Source: Methylococcaceae bacterium (GTDB taxonomy: Bacteria > Pseudomonadota > Gammaproteobacteria > Methylococcales > Methylomonadaceae). From it: a stretch of 64,000 nt of DNA. Numbering within the stretch: the first letter of the stretch is position 1; each line of letters opens with the position of its first letter. The notes below the pieces were generated by a model, which saw only the letters and a list, made by a program, of their open reading frames with translations, did not search any database and was not told where the DNA came from. A program made the position numbers and the translations under genes. Shown here piece after piece: positions 9,585 through 17,330 of the stretch. The stretch covers positions 1 to 64,000 of the forward strand of contig JAUYBL010000037.1 in assembly GCA_030693065.1 (NCBI GenBank), in the 5' to 3' direction.

Positions 9585-11370
9585 GGCGTTTTTCTTTAAG
9601 TTGTGCTTCTGCCGCCTGGAGTTGTTCAGGGGAAATGTTGAAATTTGTCGTTGATGACACTGTCGCGGGCAGATGTTTTAGGTTTTCACGCAGGCAATTG
9701 ATAAATAACGTTTGTCTCACGGTATTCAACTGCTGTTGTTTGAGTTCGCGTTCTACTTTACCCATATAGCTGCCGATAGCGCTCTCGGTCAATAATGAGG
9801 TAACAGTAAACATCGCCGGGGCAATAATCAAATCATGCAAACCCACGCCGCCGGTATTTAGTGCCAGTGCAATGGCCGCCGCATCAGCGGTAACGCGGGT
9901 TGCGCGCAGACTATTCAGCGCCAGCGGTTGTTTTTGTAACTGTTGATATAAGCGGTGCGCGGCGCTTTCTACATCTTGCTGAAAATCCACATGGTAGCTT
10001 TTTGCGGTTTCATCAAATTCGTGCAACAGCCGTTGTTTTTGATTGCGCAATACACTGGAGAGTTGTTGCCACCACTGATTTTGACGGCGTTGCTCAGTTT
10101 CATCCAACAAATGATCCGCCAATTGAATCAGCAAGTGTTCGGCGATTTGTTTGAGCAATGCCAGCTCATGACTGCTATTAGCAAGATGCAGACGTTTTCG
10201 TCCCAGCTTCATCATTTGCCTAACCGGCCAAGTCAGAATTTTGCGTGTGCTGGTCAACACCCCAGCCAGACCGGGTATTTCCAGCAGGTTTAACAGTTCT
10301 GCCAACGCATATTGAAAGGTCTCATAATGATGCGGGTGGTCTAGGAAGTTTTGTTGATATGACAATAAAGCCTGTTCGATGCTTTGATCGATTAAATCAT
10401 GCCAGTGCTGTAACGCTTGGTGTTCTGCTAGCACCGGCTCCAGCCAACTTGACCAGTATTTTTGGAGGTATTCTTGCTCTAAACGCGCCTGTTTTTTTCT
10501 TGTCGAGGTCTTAGCGATGCGCTGCAGTAGTTCTTGCCCATGTTCTGGTAAGACGGGTAAGCCAAGTTGCTTTTGATAATACAGCGGCATAATTTCAGGT
10601 ACGGCATCGCTTCTGGTCTGTTGCCATTTCTCTTGTAGCGATCGGATAAGCACGGATTCCGAGCCTTCTACCAGTTTATTCAAACAAATCAGAGTGGGCT
10701 GGTTTAACGCCTCAAGCGCAGCCATCGCATCCCAAACTGATTGATCCGCGTATTTTTCTTTGCTAACCACCAGAATGATGACATCCGCCAACGCAATAGT
10801 TCTGAGCACACCTTCCCGGTAATTGGCGGCGTCTATCGAATCAAAATCCGGGCTATCCCACAAGACACAAAGCGGCAAGAGAGTGGAGCCAATGGGGTTT
10901 TCGATTAATGAGTAACAATCGAAACGGTCGCGGTTGAGTTGTGCAGGCAGCAGTTGTTGAAACCGACCAAAATAGCGCTGTAAGTTTTGACAGTCTTGTG
11001 TCGATAGCCAATTACAGAATCCCTGGGGATGCACGGTATAGCCTGCCAACGGGCTCACGCCAGCTATTTGGCTATTTAATAGTACGTTAACCAACGAGCT
11101 TTTGCCCGCTTGGGTTGGGCCGATTACCGCAATTTGCAGGGGCAGTCCTGGCTCAATAGACAGCAGCTTACCTTTACGCAAAAACGCTTCGGCCAACAGC
11201 AATTGATCTATACGCTGTTGATAGTGGGCGGCGATAATTTCATTACCCGGCTGACTAGCAATCAACTGATAACGCTGTTGTAACAATAGGATAAATTCCA
11301 GCATACAGGGTGGCTGAGGGTTATAATAACCTTGCATTTTACTTTGTTTAGTAATTTGGCGTATCAACAT
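9565..11370 (-). CDS. Dynamin-like GTPase, partner of the following gene
   Basis: The product of about 600 residues has G1 'GPTQAGKSS' (near residue 85), G3 'WDSPDFDS' and G4 'LNKL', then a long helical region rich in Gln/Leu. A mildly hydrophobic stretch, 'AAAIALALNTGGVGLHDLIIAPAMF', lies in the C-terminal third. The arrangement resembles bacterial dynamin-like proteins, which often come in adjacent pairs. The start is uncertain: ATG at 11370, or in-frame ATGs at 11337 and 11304. None has a strong ribosome site, and similarity begins about the 'MLEFILLLQQRYQ' start. It diverges from a lipoprotein gene. Confidence 0.7.
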   Translation of the reverse strand: MLIRQITKQSKMQGYYNPQPPCMLEFILLLQQRYQLIASQPGNEIIAAHYQQRIDQLLLAEAFLRKGKLLSIEPGLPLQIAVIGPTQAGKSSLVNVLLNSQIAGVSPLAGYTVHPQGFCNWLSTQDCQNLQRYFGRFQQLLPAQLNRDRFDCYSLIENPIGSTLLPLCVLWDSPDFDSIDAANYREGVLRTIALADVIILVVSKEKYADQSVWDAMAALEALNQPTLICLNKLVEGSESVLIRSLQEKWQQTRSDAVPEIMPLYYQKQLGLPVLPEHGQELLQRIAKTSTRKKQARLEQEYLQKYWSSWLEPVLAEHQALQHWHDLIDQSIEQALLSYQQNFLDHPHHYETFQYALAELLNLLEIPGLAGVLTSTRKILTWPVRQMMKLGRKRLHLANSSHELALLKQIAEHLLIQLADHLLDETEQRRQNQWWQQLSSVLRNQKQRLLHEFDETAKSYHVDFQQDVESAAHRLYQQLQKQPLALNSLRATRVTADAAAIALALNTGGVGLHDLIIAPAMFTVTSLLTESAIGSYMGKVERELKQQQLNTVRQTLFINCLRENLKHLPATVSSTTNFNISPEQLQAAEAQLKEKRHGLRLL

Positions 11371-11423
11371 CACAACAACAATAAATACTCACCGGGACCT
11401 GTACTTAACTTGAGGTTATGTTT

Positions 11424-11864
11424 ATGAAAAAACTCTCCGCCCTCCTGCTTGTTATCGCATCACTTGCCTTGGTTGCTTGTGGAAAAGGCGAACAAATCAA
11501 TGGTCACAATACGAATACCGCTTACAAATCGATAAAAATGATAAAAAACCGGTTGCCGGCTGATAATCGTATCGAATATGAAGTTTCATTTTGGACTATC
11601 CGTGATTCCATTAAAGATGATGCTGAATTTCTGTCCACAGTGGACGGTAAAAATCCCCAGCAAATTGTTGAATTAGCCAAAGATTTTTATCAAAAACGTA
11701 AAGCGACCGGATTTAAGGAATATGAGCAATATTCAAGCTGGGAAGAAATGATCGCCAAATTCGGTAAAGAAAGAATTGAGCAAGACCGTTCCAAAAGTAA
11801 AAATAAAAAGGACCAAGTCGATTCATCTCGCGACAACGTGATGTACAAACTCGACAACATTTAA
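11424..11864 (+). CDS. Small lipoprotein of unknown function
   Basis: The 146-residue product starts MKKLSALLLVIASLALVACG. A lipobox (LVAC) places the lipidated Cys near residue 19. The remainder is charged and helical ('MIAKFGKERIEQDRSKSKNKK'), with no known catalytic motif. It resembles small envelope lipoproteins of the DUF6694 kind, a weak assignment. I chose the second in-frame ATG because GAGG then lies about 8 bases upstream; for the ATG at 11418 the spacing is only 2 bases. A bidirectional terminator follows the stop. Confidence 0.75.
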   Translation: MKKLSALLLVIASLALVACGKGEQINGHNTNTAYKSIKMIKNRLPADNRIEYEVSFWTIRDSIKDDAEFLSTVDGKNPQQIVELAKDFYQKRKATGFKEYEQYSSWEEMIAKFGKERIEQDRSKSKNKKDQVDSSRDNVMYKLDNI

Positions 11865-11873
11865 TTGTTCTAC

Positions 11874-11900
11874 AGCAGGGTGCGTCCGTACCCTGCTTTT
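11874..11900. terminator. Bidirectional terminator
   Basis: AGCAGGGT (11874-11881) pairs with ACCCTGCT (11890-11897), followed by TTTT. It sits between the convergent lipoprotein gene and the DUF2959 gene and can serve the plus direction at least. Confidence 0.75.
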
Positions 11901-12558
11901 ATCGCCCAGGCAGAGCTTTTTGACTGCCTAAAGCGGCGACAAATTGACTAGCCTCAGCAATAGTAAGTTCCATTGCCTGAATCAGCTGAGAAATATCCAC
12001 ACCAATTTCAATAAACTCGTGCCGTAATGCTGCAATCGCTTGGGCATTGAGGTTATGTTTAAGATACAGCACCTGATCCTTGAACGCCGCCAGTACCGGT
12101 TGAATTTTCGACTCGGCGCGTTGCATGGCACGAATTAACCGGACATAGTTTTGCCGAGCCATTTTTAATTGCTGGCGACTGCTGTTACGCAAGGCGCGAT
12201 TGGTATATTCATTCAGTTCGTTTTCCCATTCCACAAACAGCGCTTCGCTGACTTCCTCTATCGCTCGGATTCTATTACTCACCGACTCTGACTTAGCGCA
12301 ACAAAATTGATACTGTCTATTGAGTAAGTTGTACTTGTGTTCCATCGGCGTGTCATTTACATGAACCAGGCTTTTAAAATGTTCCAGCGCGTCCTGAAAT
12401 TCATCACGGGTTTCTTGTAATCCAGTACAGGCCTGTTCCACATGGCCTACAACAATATTGCGTTTAGAATCACCGATAGATTCCCGAGCCTGGTAATAGG
12501 CCGTCCTGAATTTTTTGGCAAGAAATCGGCTGATTAAATTAAATGCGTCTTCGGCCAT
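11899..12558 (-). CDS. DUF2959 family protein
   Basis: The 219-residue, largely alpha-helical protein contains the DUF2959 hallmarks 'AYYQARESIGDSKRNIVVGHVE', 'LFVEWENELNEYTN' and 'LYLKHNLNAQAIAALR', this last near residue 165. Coiled-coil propensity is high throughout. There is no clear signal peptide with this start. Its start lies inside the end of the amino-acid kinase gene (25-bp overlap), so it belongs to the pabB-kinase-DUF2959 operon. The molecular role is unknown. Confidence 0.8.
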   Translation of the reverse strand: MAEDAFNLISRFLAKKFRTAYYQARESIGDSKRNIVVGHVEQACTGLQETRDEFQDALEHFKSLVHVNDTPMEHKYNLLNRQYQFCCAKSESVSNRIRAIEEVSEALFVEWENELNEYTNRALRNSSRQQLKMARQNYVRLIRAMQRAESKIQPVLAAFKDQVLYLKHNLNAQAIAALRHEFIEIGVDISQLIQAMELTIAEASQFVAALGSQKALPGR

Positions 12559-13112
12559 GAATTTGTCTGTGAGTTAATGATGTGAATATTAAACGCTGCG
12601 TCTTGTACCGTCGCACAAAATGCGTTGTCGATTGTACCCTGAGCTGCTAGTTCAGCTAAATTTTGGCCTGGATCAATAGAAGCAGATTTAACTACAATCA
12701 AATCGCTGGCTGATGCCGCGCTGGCTAACCACGCCGCCAGACTATCTGAGGTAATGTCCCAACTAGCCGTTAATCCAGCATTGTCCAATTCGTTGATGTC
12801 CGGCGACCAGATCAATATTTTTCCGGTAGCAGCCCTGGCTTTTATGTCAGCGACTGATTCTGAGATGACGAACTGGCGTTTCAGTCCGTTGATTAATAGC
12901 GCCATTTGTTGCATCGCCAGTAACGCCATGACATGGGCGGCACGATCATCAAATTGCCAGCGAACTTGCGCCATTCTGACCTGATCGGCAAATACCCCGC
13001 CACCCGGCACAATCACCACTGAGTCATTTTGGTAGTGTTGCTCTATCTGCTGTAAGCAATCAAGCAGTGCACCGGATTGCTCCAGGCTGCCACCTAATTT
13101 AACGACGATCAC
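12534..13112 (-). CDS. Amino-acid-kinase-fold protein, MfnE-like
   Basis: The 192-residue protein has the amino-acid kinase fold. It has the N-terminal 'VVKLGGSL', the phosphate-binding 'VIVPGGGVFADQVR' (residues about 33-46), and 'GLTASWDITSDSLAAWLA' and 'LIVVKS' further on. It is shorter than aspartokinase, uridylate kinase or acetylglutamate kinase. The size and motifs fit the small kinases acting in methanofuran-type cofactor synthesis (MfnE in archaea), homologues of which occur in methylotrophs using the tetrahydromethanopterin pathway. That reading is an inference. It overlaps pabB by 14 bp. p-Aminobenzoate is also a precursor of tetrahydromethanopterin, which makes the neighbourhood suggestive. 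Confidence 0.6.
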   Translation of the reverse strand: MIVVKLGGSLEQSGALLDCLQQIEQHYQNDSVVIVPGGGVFADQVRMAQVRWQFDDRAAHVMALLAMQQMALLINGLKRQFVISESVADIKARAATGKILIWSPDINELDNAGLTASWDITSDSLAAWLASAASASDLIVVKSASIDPGQNLAELAAQGTIDNAFCATVQDAAFNIHIINSQTNSWPKTHLI

Positions 13113-14484
13113 TGCTTTGCAATTGTTTTAGCAAATCCAGCATCGCGGCGGCTTTATCAAAGCATTCTTGATATTCCTCTTCCATCACTGAATCATTGAC
13201 GATGCCGCCTCCGGCCCAAAAGCGTATATTTCCGGCTGAATGCACCAAGGTTCTTATCGCAATATTGGTATCCATATTGCCATCGAAACCGATGTAACCG
13301 ATGGCGCCACAATAAACGCCACGCCGATGCGGTTCCAGTTCTTCGATGATTTCCATCGAGCGAATTTTAGGCGCGCCAGTGATGGAGCCGCCGGGAAAGC
13401 AACTTTTTAACAAATCCAGGGCTTGTTTATCCGCCGCCAATTCGCCAGTCACCGTGCTGACCAGATGATGTACGGTTGCATAACTTTCGACATCAAACAG
13501 CACCGGCACTTTAACCGAACCACTTGTGCAGGTTTTACTGATGTCGTTGCGCAGTAAATCGACAATCATCAGGTTTTCCGCGCGATCTTTGTTGCTGTGT
13601 TGTAAATCGTGTGAGTGTTGCCGATCTTCAGCATCGTTAAGCCCGCGCGGCCGTGTGCCTTTGATGGGTTTGGTTTCAACCACACCATTGGTCAGTTTTA
13701 AAAAACGCTCCGGCGATGAGCTTAATATTTGTACGTCGGGCGTTGTAAGGTAGCAACTAAATGGCGCGGCATTAAGCTTACGCAGCGCCTGATAAGCGAC
13801 CCACGGATCACCTTCGCAAGGCGCAACAAAACGCTGCGCAAGGTTGACTTGATAGCAATCGCCTTCTTTTAGATAGCGTTTGATCTTATTAAAGGCTGCC
13901 CCGTACGCCTGTTTATCCATGTTGGCTGTCACTGGCCCCAATACTTTGAAGTCAGTAGGCGCAGGCTCAACAGGTGGTCTGCTAAATTGGTTCAGCAACA
14001 TTTGCCACTTCGTTTCATCGCAGTGCTGAGCTATCAGATGCGTGGTTTGCTGCTGATGATCGACCACCACTGCCCAGTCATAAATACCAACAGCCATTTC
14101 GGGGATATGTTCGGCATCTTCGGCAAGTGCGGGAAGTTTTTCTAAACGACGCGCCAAGTCATAAGCAAAATAGCCGATTGCGCCACCATTAAATGGTAAA
14201 CCATGTGCTTCATGGCTGTAGTCTGCCAGTTGCTGTTTAACCAATTCAAAAGGATCGGCACCGGACGTTTGGGTAACACCATCACAAGTAATTTGGGTAA
14301 CGTCACCTTGCGTCACTAAGGTACAACGCGGTTCGGCTGCAAGTATGTCGTAGCGGCCCTGTTTGCAGTGCGGGTAACCACTGTCAAGAAATACGGCCCA
14401 TGGCTGGCTGGCGATAACAGAAAATAGCGTCGCGCTATCTTGAAAATACGGCAACGAGCATAAACGTTGAGTCGATGAGGGCAT
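13099..14484 (-). CDS. pabB: Aminodeoxychorismate synthase component I
   Basis: The 461-residue protein belongs to the chorismate-binding family and should make 4-amino-4-deoxychorismate, the p-aminobenzoate precursor, using ammonia from a PabA subunit. Key motifs are 'SPERFLKL', 'TKPIKGTRPRG' (near residue 275, with the Lys typical of PabB), 'ENLMIVDLLRNDI', 'FPGGSITGAPKIRSMEIIEELEP' and 'GAIGYIGFDGNMDTNIAIRTL'. The PIKGT form fits PabB; TrpE has PIAGT. No TrpG/PabA partner is adjacent. It is the first gene of an operon with the MfnE-like kinase and DUF2959. Confidence 0.9.
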   Translation of the reverse strand: MPSSTQRLCSLPYFQDSATLFSVIASQPWAVFLDSGYPHCKQGRYDILAAEPRCTLVTQGDVTQITCDGVTQTSGADPFELVKQQLADYSHEAHGLPFNGGAIGYFAYDLARRLEKLPALAEDAEHIPEMAVGIYDWAVVVDHQQQTTHLIAQHCDETKWQMLLNQFSRPPVEPAPTDFKVLGPVTANMDKQAYGAAFNKIKRYLKEGDCYQVNLAQRFVAPCEGDPWVAYQALRKLNAAPFSCYLTTPDVQILSSSPERFLKLTNGVVETKPIKGTRPRGLNDAEDRQHSHDLQHSNKDRAENLMIVDLLRNDISKTCTSGSVKVPVLFDVESYATVHHLVSTVTGELAADKQALDLLKSCFPGGSITGAPKIRSMEIIEELEPHRRGVYCGAIGYIGFDGNMDTNIAIRTLVHSAGNIRFWAGGGIVNDSVMEEEYQECFDKAAAMLDLLKQLQSSDRR

Positions 14485-14580
14485 TGGGTATGTTTGGGGA
14501 GAGTTAAAACGATAAGCTTAGAAGCGGCGAGTGATGGACATTAAAACAATGCCCCTCGCATATCTTAAATCTTGGCGGCG

Positions 14581-15531
14581 TTATTTACCAAAAAACTGTC
14601 CGAATGCCCGACTGCCTTCGCCGGTTTTAATGGTATTAACCACATTTAAAGTGTTGCCGTCGATTACCGACACCGTGCCATCAAACCAGTTAGCGACATA
14701 AACATGACGATCATCAGGATGAGTGCTAATACCTTCCGGTTTATCACCCACTTTAATAAGAGCAATTTCTTTTAAGGACTTAGTGTCGACAACCGACACG
14801 GAACCATCATCCTGATTAGTGACAAATAAGCGGCTGTCATTGAGCGCCAGCGTAGTGGCATAAGGCAGCATGTTGACTTTGACAGTACGTATCGGCTTCA
14901 TACGGTTAGCATCAACTACAGTCACATCGTCACTTTGCACATTAGCGACGTAAATACGCTCACCTTTGCTATCGATAGTCAGTCCGAACGGATGCTTGCC
15001 TACTTCTACGGTCGCTTCGATAGTTAATGACTGCAGGTCAATTTTCGACACCGAATTACTGAGTCTATTGGCGACGTAAAGCCATTGATTATCCGGACTA
15101 ATAACCAAGCCGGAAGGTGATTCACCCACGGCGATTCTTTTAATCACTTGCCAATCGCCGACATCCAGCACAGCAACCGAATGGGTATACCAATCAGCAA
15201 CATAAACGCGCTTACCATCAGGAGCGACGGCAATACCCAACGCACCATCGCTTACCTCTACTTTATGCAGAAGCTGATTGGTACGGGTATCCAGCACTGC
15301 AAAACCTTTGCCTTCCGGAGTGCTGACATAGCAGTAACGACCATCCGGCGATACCGCAATACCTGCCGGTTTACCCGCAACAGCAATGGTGTTCACTACC
15401 TTGGCTTGATCGGTATCAATTACCGAGACGCTGTCATCAAGCTGATTGCTAATGTAAGCATAAGGAGCAGCCATGACTGGCGCAGATAAAAAAACGGTAG
15501 CGACAAGCATCGCTACCGTCATTATGTTCAT
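14581..15531 (-). CDS. Periplasmic YVTN beta-propeller protein
   Basis: The product of about 316 residues has a signal peptide ending VMAAP and then seven or so repeats with the 'YVTN/YVAN' pattern (AYISNQLDDSVSVIDT, YVADWYTHSVAVLDV, YVANRLSNSVSKIDL, YVANVQSDDVTVVDA, FVTNQDDGSVSVVDT, YVANWFDGTVSVIDG). These form a YncE-type propeller in the periplasm. I chose ATG 15531; a TTG at 15564 would add 11 residues and overlap the preceding gene. The upstream gene encodes an MxaD-like protein, so a link to periplasmic alcohol oxidation is possible but unproven. Confidence 0.88.
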   Translation of the reverse strand: MNIMTVAMLVATVFLSAPVMAAPYAYISNQLDDSVSVIDTDQAKVVNTIAVAGKPAGIAVSPDGRYCYVSTPEGKGFAVLDTRTNQLLHKVEVSDGALGIAVAPDGKRVYVADWYTHSVAVLDVGDWQVIKRIAVGESPSGLVISPDNQWLYVANRLSNSVSKIDLQSLTIEATVEVGKHPFGLTIDSKGERIYVANVQSDDVTVVDANRMKPIRTVKVNMLPYATTLALNDSRLFVTNQDDGSVSVVDTKSLKEIALIKVGDKPEGISTHPDDRHVYVANWFDGTVSVIDGNTLNVVNTIKTGEGSRAFGQFFGK

Positions 15532-15550
15532 TGAGAACACAGATGCAGCC

Positions 15551-16114
15551 TTACTTTTCAGCAAGTGCTTTTAAGTTTTCAAGACCGGCTTTCAATACTG
15601 AGCTTACTGCAGTATTAGCGGCTTCTTCGTTCATTTCTGCAGGTGGGTTGTTGTTCATGTAAGCGCGGTAATAACCAGCTTTCCAGGAAACTGTAGTGGT
15701 ATCGCCATTTGGAGTGACATCAATGCTGGCTGCATAGTTATCAACCGGGAACACAGGTACTTTTTCTTCAGCGCCGGAATGGGTAATGGTTTTTGCAGTG
15801 CTAATGTCGGTAATCTTATAAGCATAAGACAAACCTTTTTCATCGTACTTTTTCAATTCTTCTGTGATGGTGCCGCCGTCTTTTAGTGTTAGCACGCGGG
15901 TCGCGCCTTTAGTGTTGCCACCGTTAACAGTGACGCTTTTAACCGCTGGTAGCCAAGACAAATCACCAAAATCTTTAATAATGGACCAAACTTTTTCAGC
16001 CGGTGCATTGATGGTAATTTCCTCATCTGTTTTTTGACGAACAGGACCGTGAGCACTGACTAAACCACTAAACAAAAATAGTGCCGCTGATCCAGCCAAA
16101 ATAACTTTCTTCAT
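15551..16114 (-). CDS. MxaD-like SRPBCC periplasmic protein
   Basis: The 187-residue protein has a signal peptide (cut near 'VSAHG', residue 21) and one START/SRPBCC ligand-binding domain. The domain opens 'INAPAEKVWSIIKDFGDLSWLPAV' and closes with 'VSSVLKAGLENLKALAEK'. The pattern, including 'GGNTKGATRVLTL' and 'EELKKYDE', resembles MxaD, a periplasmic protein of methylotrophs that helps methanol dehydrogenase meet its cytochrome. No mxaF/xoxF lies nearby, so the assignment rests on similarity alone. A good AGAGGTT ribosome site precedes the ATG. The YVTN gene follows in the same transcript. Confidence 0.75.
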   Translation of the reverse strand: MKKVILAGSAALFLFSGLVSAHGPVRQKTDEEITINAPAEKVWSIIKDFGDLSWLPAVKSVTVNGGNTKGATRVLTLKDGGTITEELKKYDEKGLSYAYKITDISTAKTITHSGAEEKVPVFPVDNYAASIDVTPNGDTTTVSWKAGYYRAYMNNNPPAEMNEEAANTAVSSVLKAGLENLKALAEK

Positions 16115-16314
16115 AGTAACCTCTTAAATGTTTAACATAAAAACCAAACCCGAATCATATGATAACGGCATGCAACCTGCTCCGCAATAAGCCTGGCAGC
16201 GACTGTTAACGCCAGGAAAAAACCTTGGAATTGGTTAGTCTAAAATTTACCTGCTTTTCGCTTTCGCTTGTTGCGATAATAAGCCCACATTAATTATTAA
16301 GGATACTATTTCGC

Positions 16315-17223
16315 ATGTGGTTTAAAAACTTAAGTATTTTTCGTCTTACCGAAGAATTCGCGCTAACGCCAGTCGAATTGGAAGAAAAGCTCGGTCAAAT
16401 CGCTTTTCGTCCTTGTGGTCAGCATGAAGAAGCTACCTTCGGTTGGACTGCGCCATTAGGCAAAACATCGCAACAGTTGGTACACGCAGCTAATGGTTTT
16501 ATGATGATTTGCGTAAAAAAAGAGGAAAAAGTCCTACCGGCAGCGGTAGTCAATGAAATGCTTCAGGAAAAAATCCTGGAAGCGGAAGATCAACAAGGCA
16601 GGAAATTAGCTAAAAAAGAACGCGCAGCGATCAAAGATGAACTGATCTTTGAATTGTTGCCCAGGGCTTTTACCTTTTCCAACAAAACCTATGCTTACAT
16701 TGATCCCAAAGGCGGCTGGATAGTCGTTGATGCCGCGTCAGCAAAAAAAGCTGAAGATTTACTCAGCCTGTTGCGAAAATGCTTAGGCTCATTACCTGCA
16801 GTTCCGCTTAATACTGTCGATAAACCAGTAGCGATCATGACTGATTGGTTGATCAACAACCAACCGCCTGCGGACATCGTTATCGAAGATGAATGCGAGC
16901 TGCGCTCGCCGGAAGAAGAAGGCGGCATTATTCGTTGTAAACGCCACGATCTATCACTGCCGGAAATCAAAAATCATCTGGATACCGGCAAGGAAGTGAT
17001 TAAATTGGCGGTCAGCTGGGCAGATCGTCTAGCGTTTATCATTGATGAAAATCTGGCCATAAAACGCCTTAAATTTCTGGATTTAATACAAGAACAAGTC
17101 ACCGACACTGAAACTTCAAGTGAAGCCGAACAATTTGATGTGGATTTTTCCATCATGTCATTAGAATTGGCTAACTTCCTGCCACGACTCTTGGAATTGT
17201 TTGGTGGCGAAAATAAAGCCTGA
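16315..17223 (+). CDS. rdgC: Recombination-associated protein RdgC
   Basis: The 302-residue protein opens with the RdgC signature 'MWFKNLSIFRLTEEF' and has 'FRPCGQHEEATFGWTAPLG' near residue 37. RdgC forms a ring-shaped dimer around DNA and restrains RecA filament activity at the nucleoid. The length matches the family. It stands alone with its own promoter region and is followed by a 10-bp stem-loop. Confidence 0.95.
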   Translation: MWFKNLSIFRLTEEFALTPVELEEKLGQIAFRPCGQHEEATFGWTAPLGKTSQQLVHAANGFMMICVKKEEKVLPAAVVNEMLQEKILEAEDQQGRKLAKKERAAIKDELIFELLPRAFTFSNKTYAYIDPKGGWIVVDAASAKKAEDLLSLLRKCLGSLPAVPLNTVDKPVAIMTDWLINNQPPADIVIEDECELRSPEEEGGIIRCKRHDLSLPEIKNHLDTGKEVIKLAVSWADRLAFIIDENLAIKRLKFLDLIQEQVTDTETSSEAEQFDVDFSIMSLELANFLPRLLELFGGENKA

Positions 17224-17240
17224 TAGAGCCTAATTTTTTA

Positions 17241-17276
17241 GACATGCCGGAATGCGCCACACTAATCCGGCATGTC
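17241..17276. other. Stem-loop after rdgC
   Basis: GACATGCCGG (17241-17250) pairs perfectly with CCGGCATGTC (17267-17276) across a 16-base loop. No T-run follows on the plus strand. It may stabilise the rdgC 3' end or act as a weak terminator. Confidence 0.5.
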
Positions 17277-17330
17277 GATGCTCTCAAGGTATTACCCATG
17301 CAAAAATAATATGGATAAGATCGGCGTTAT

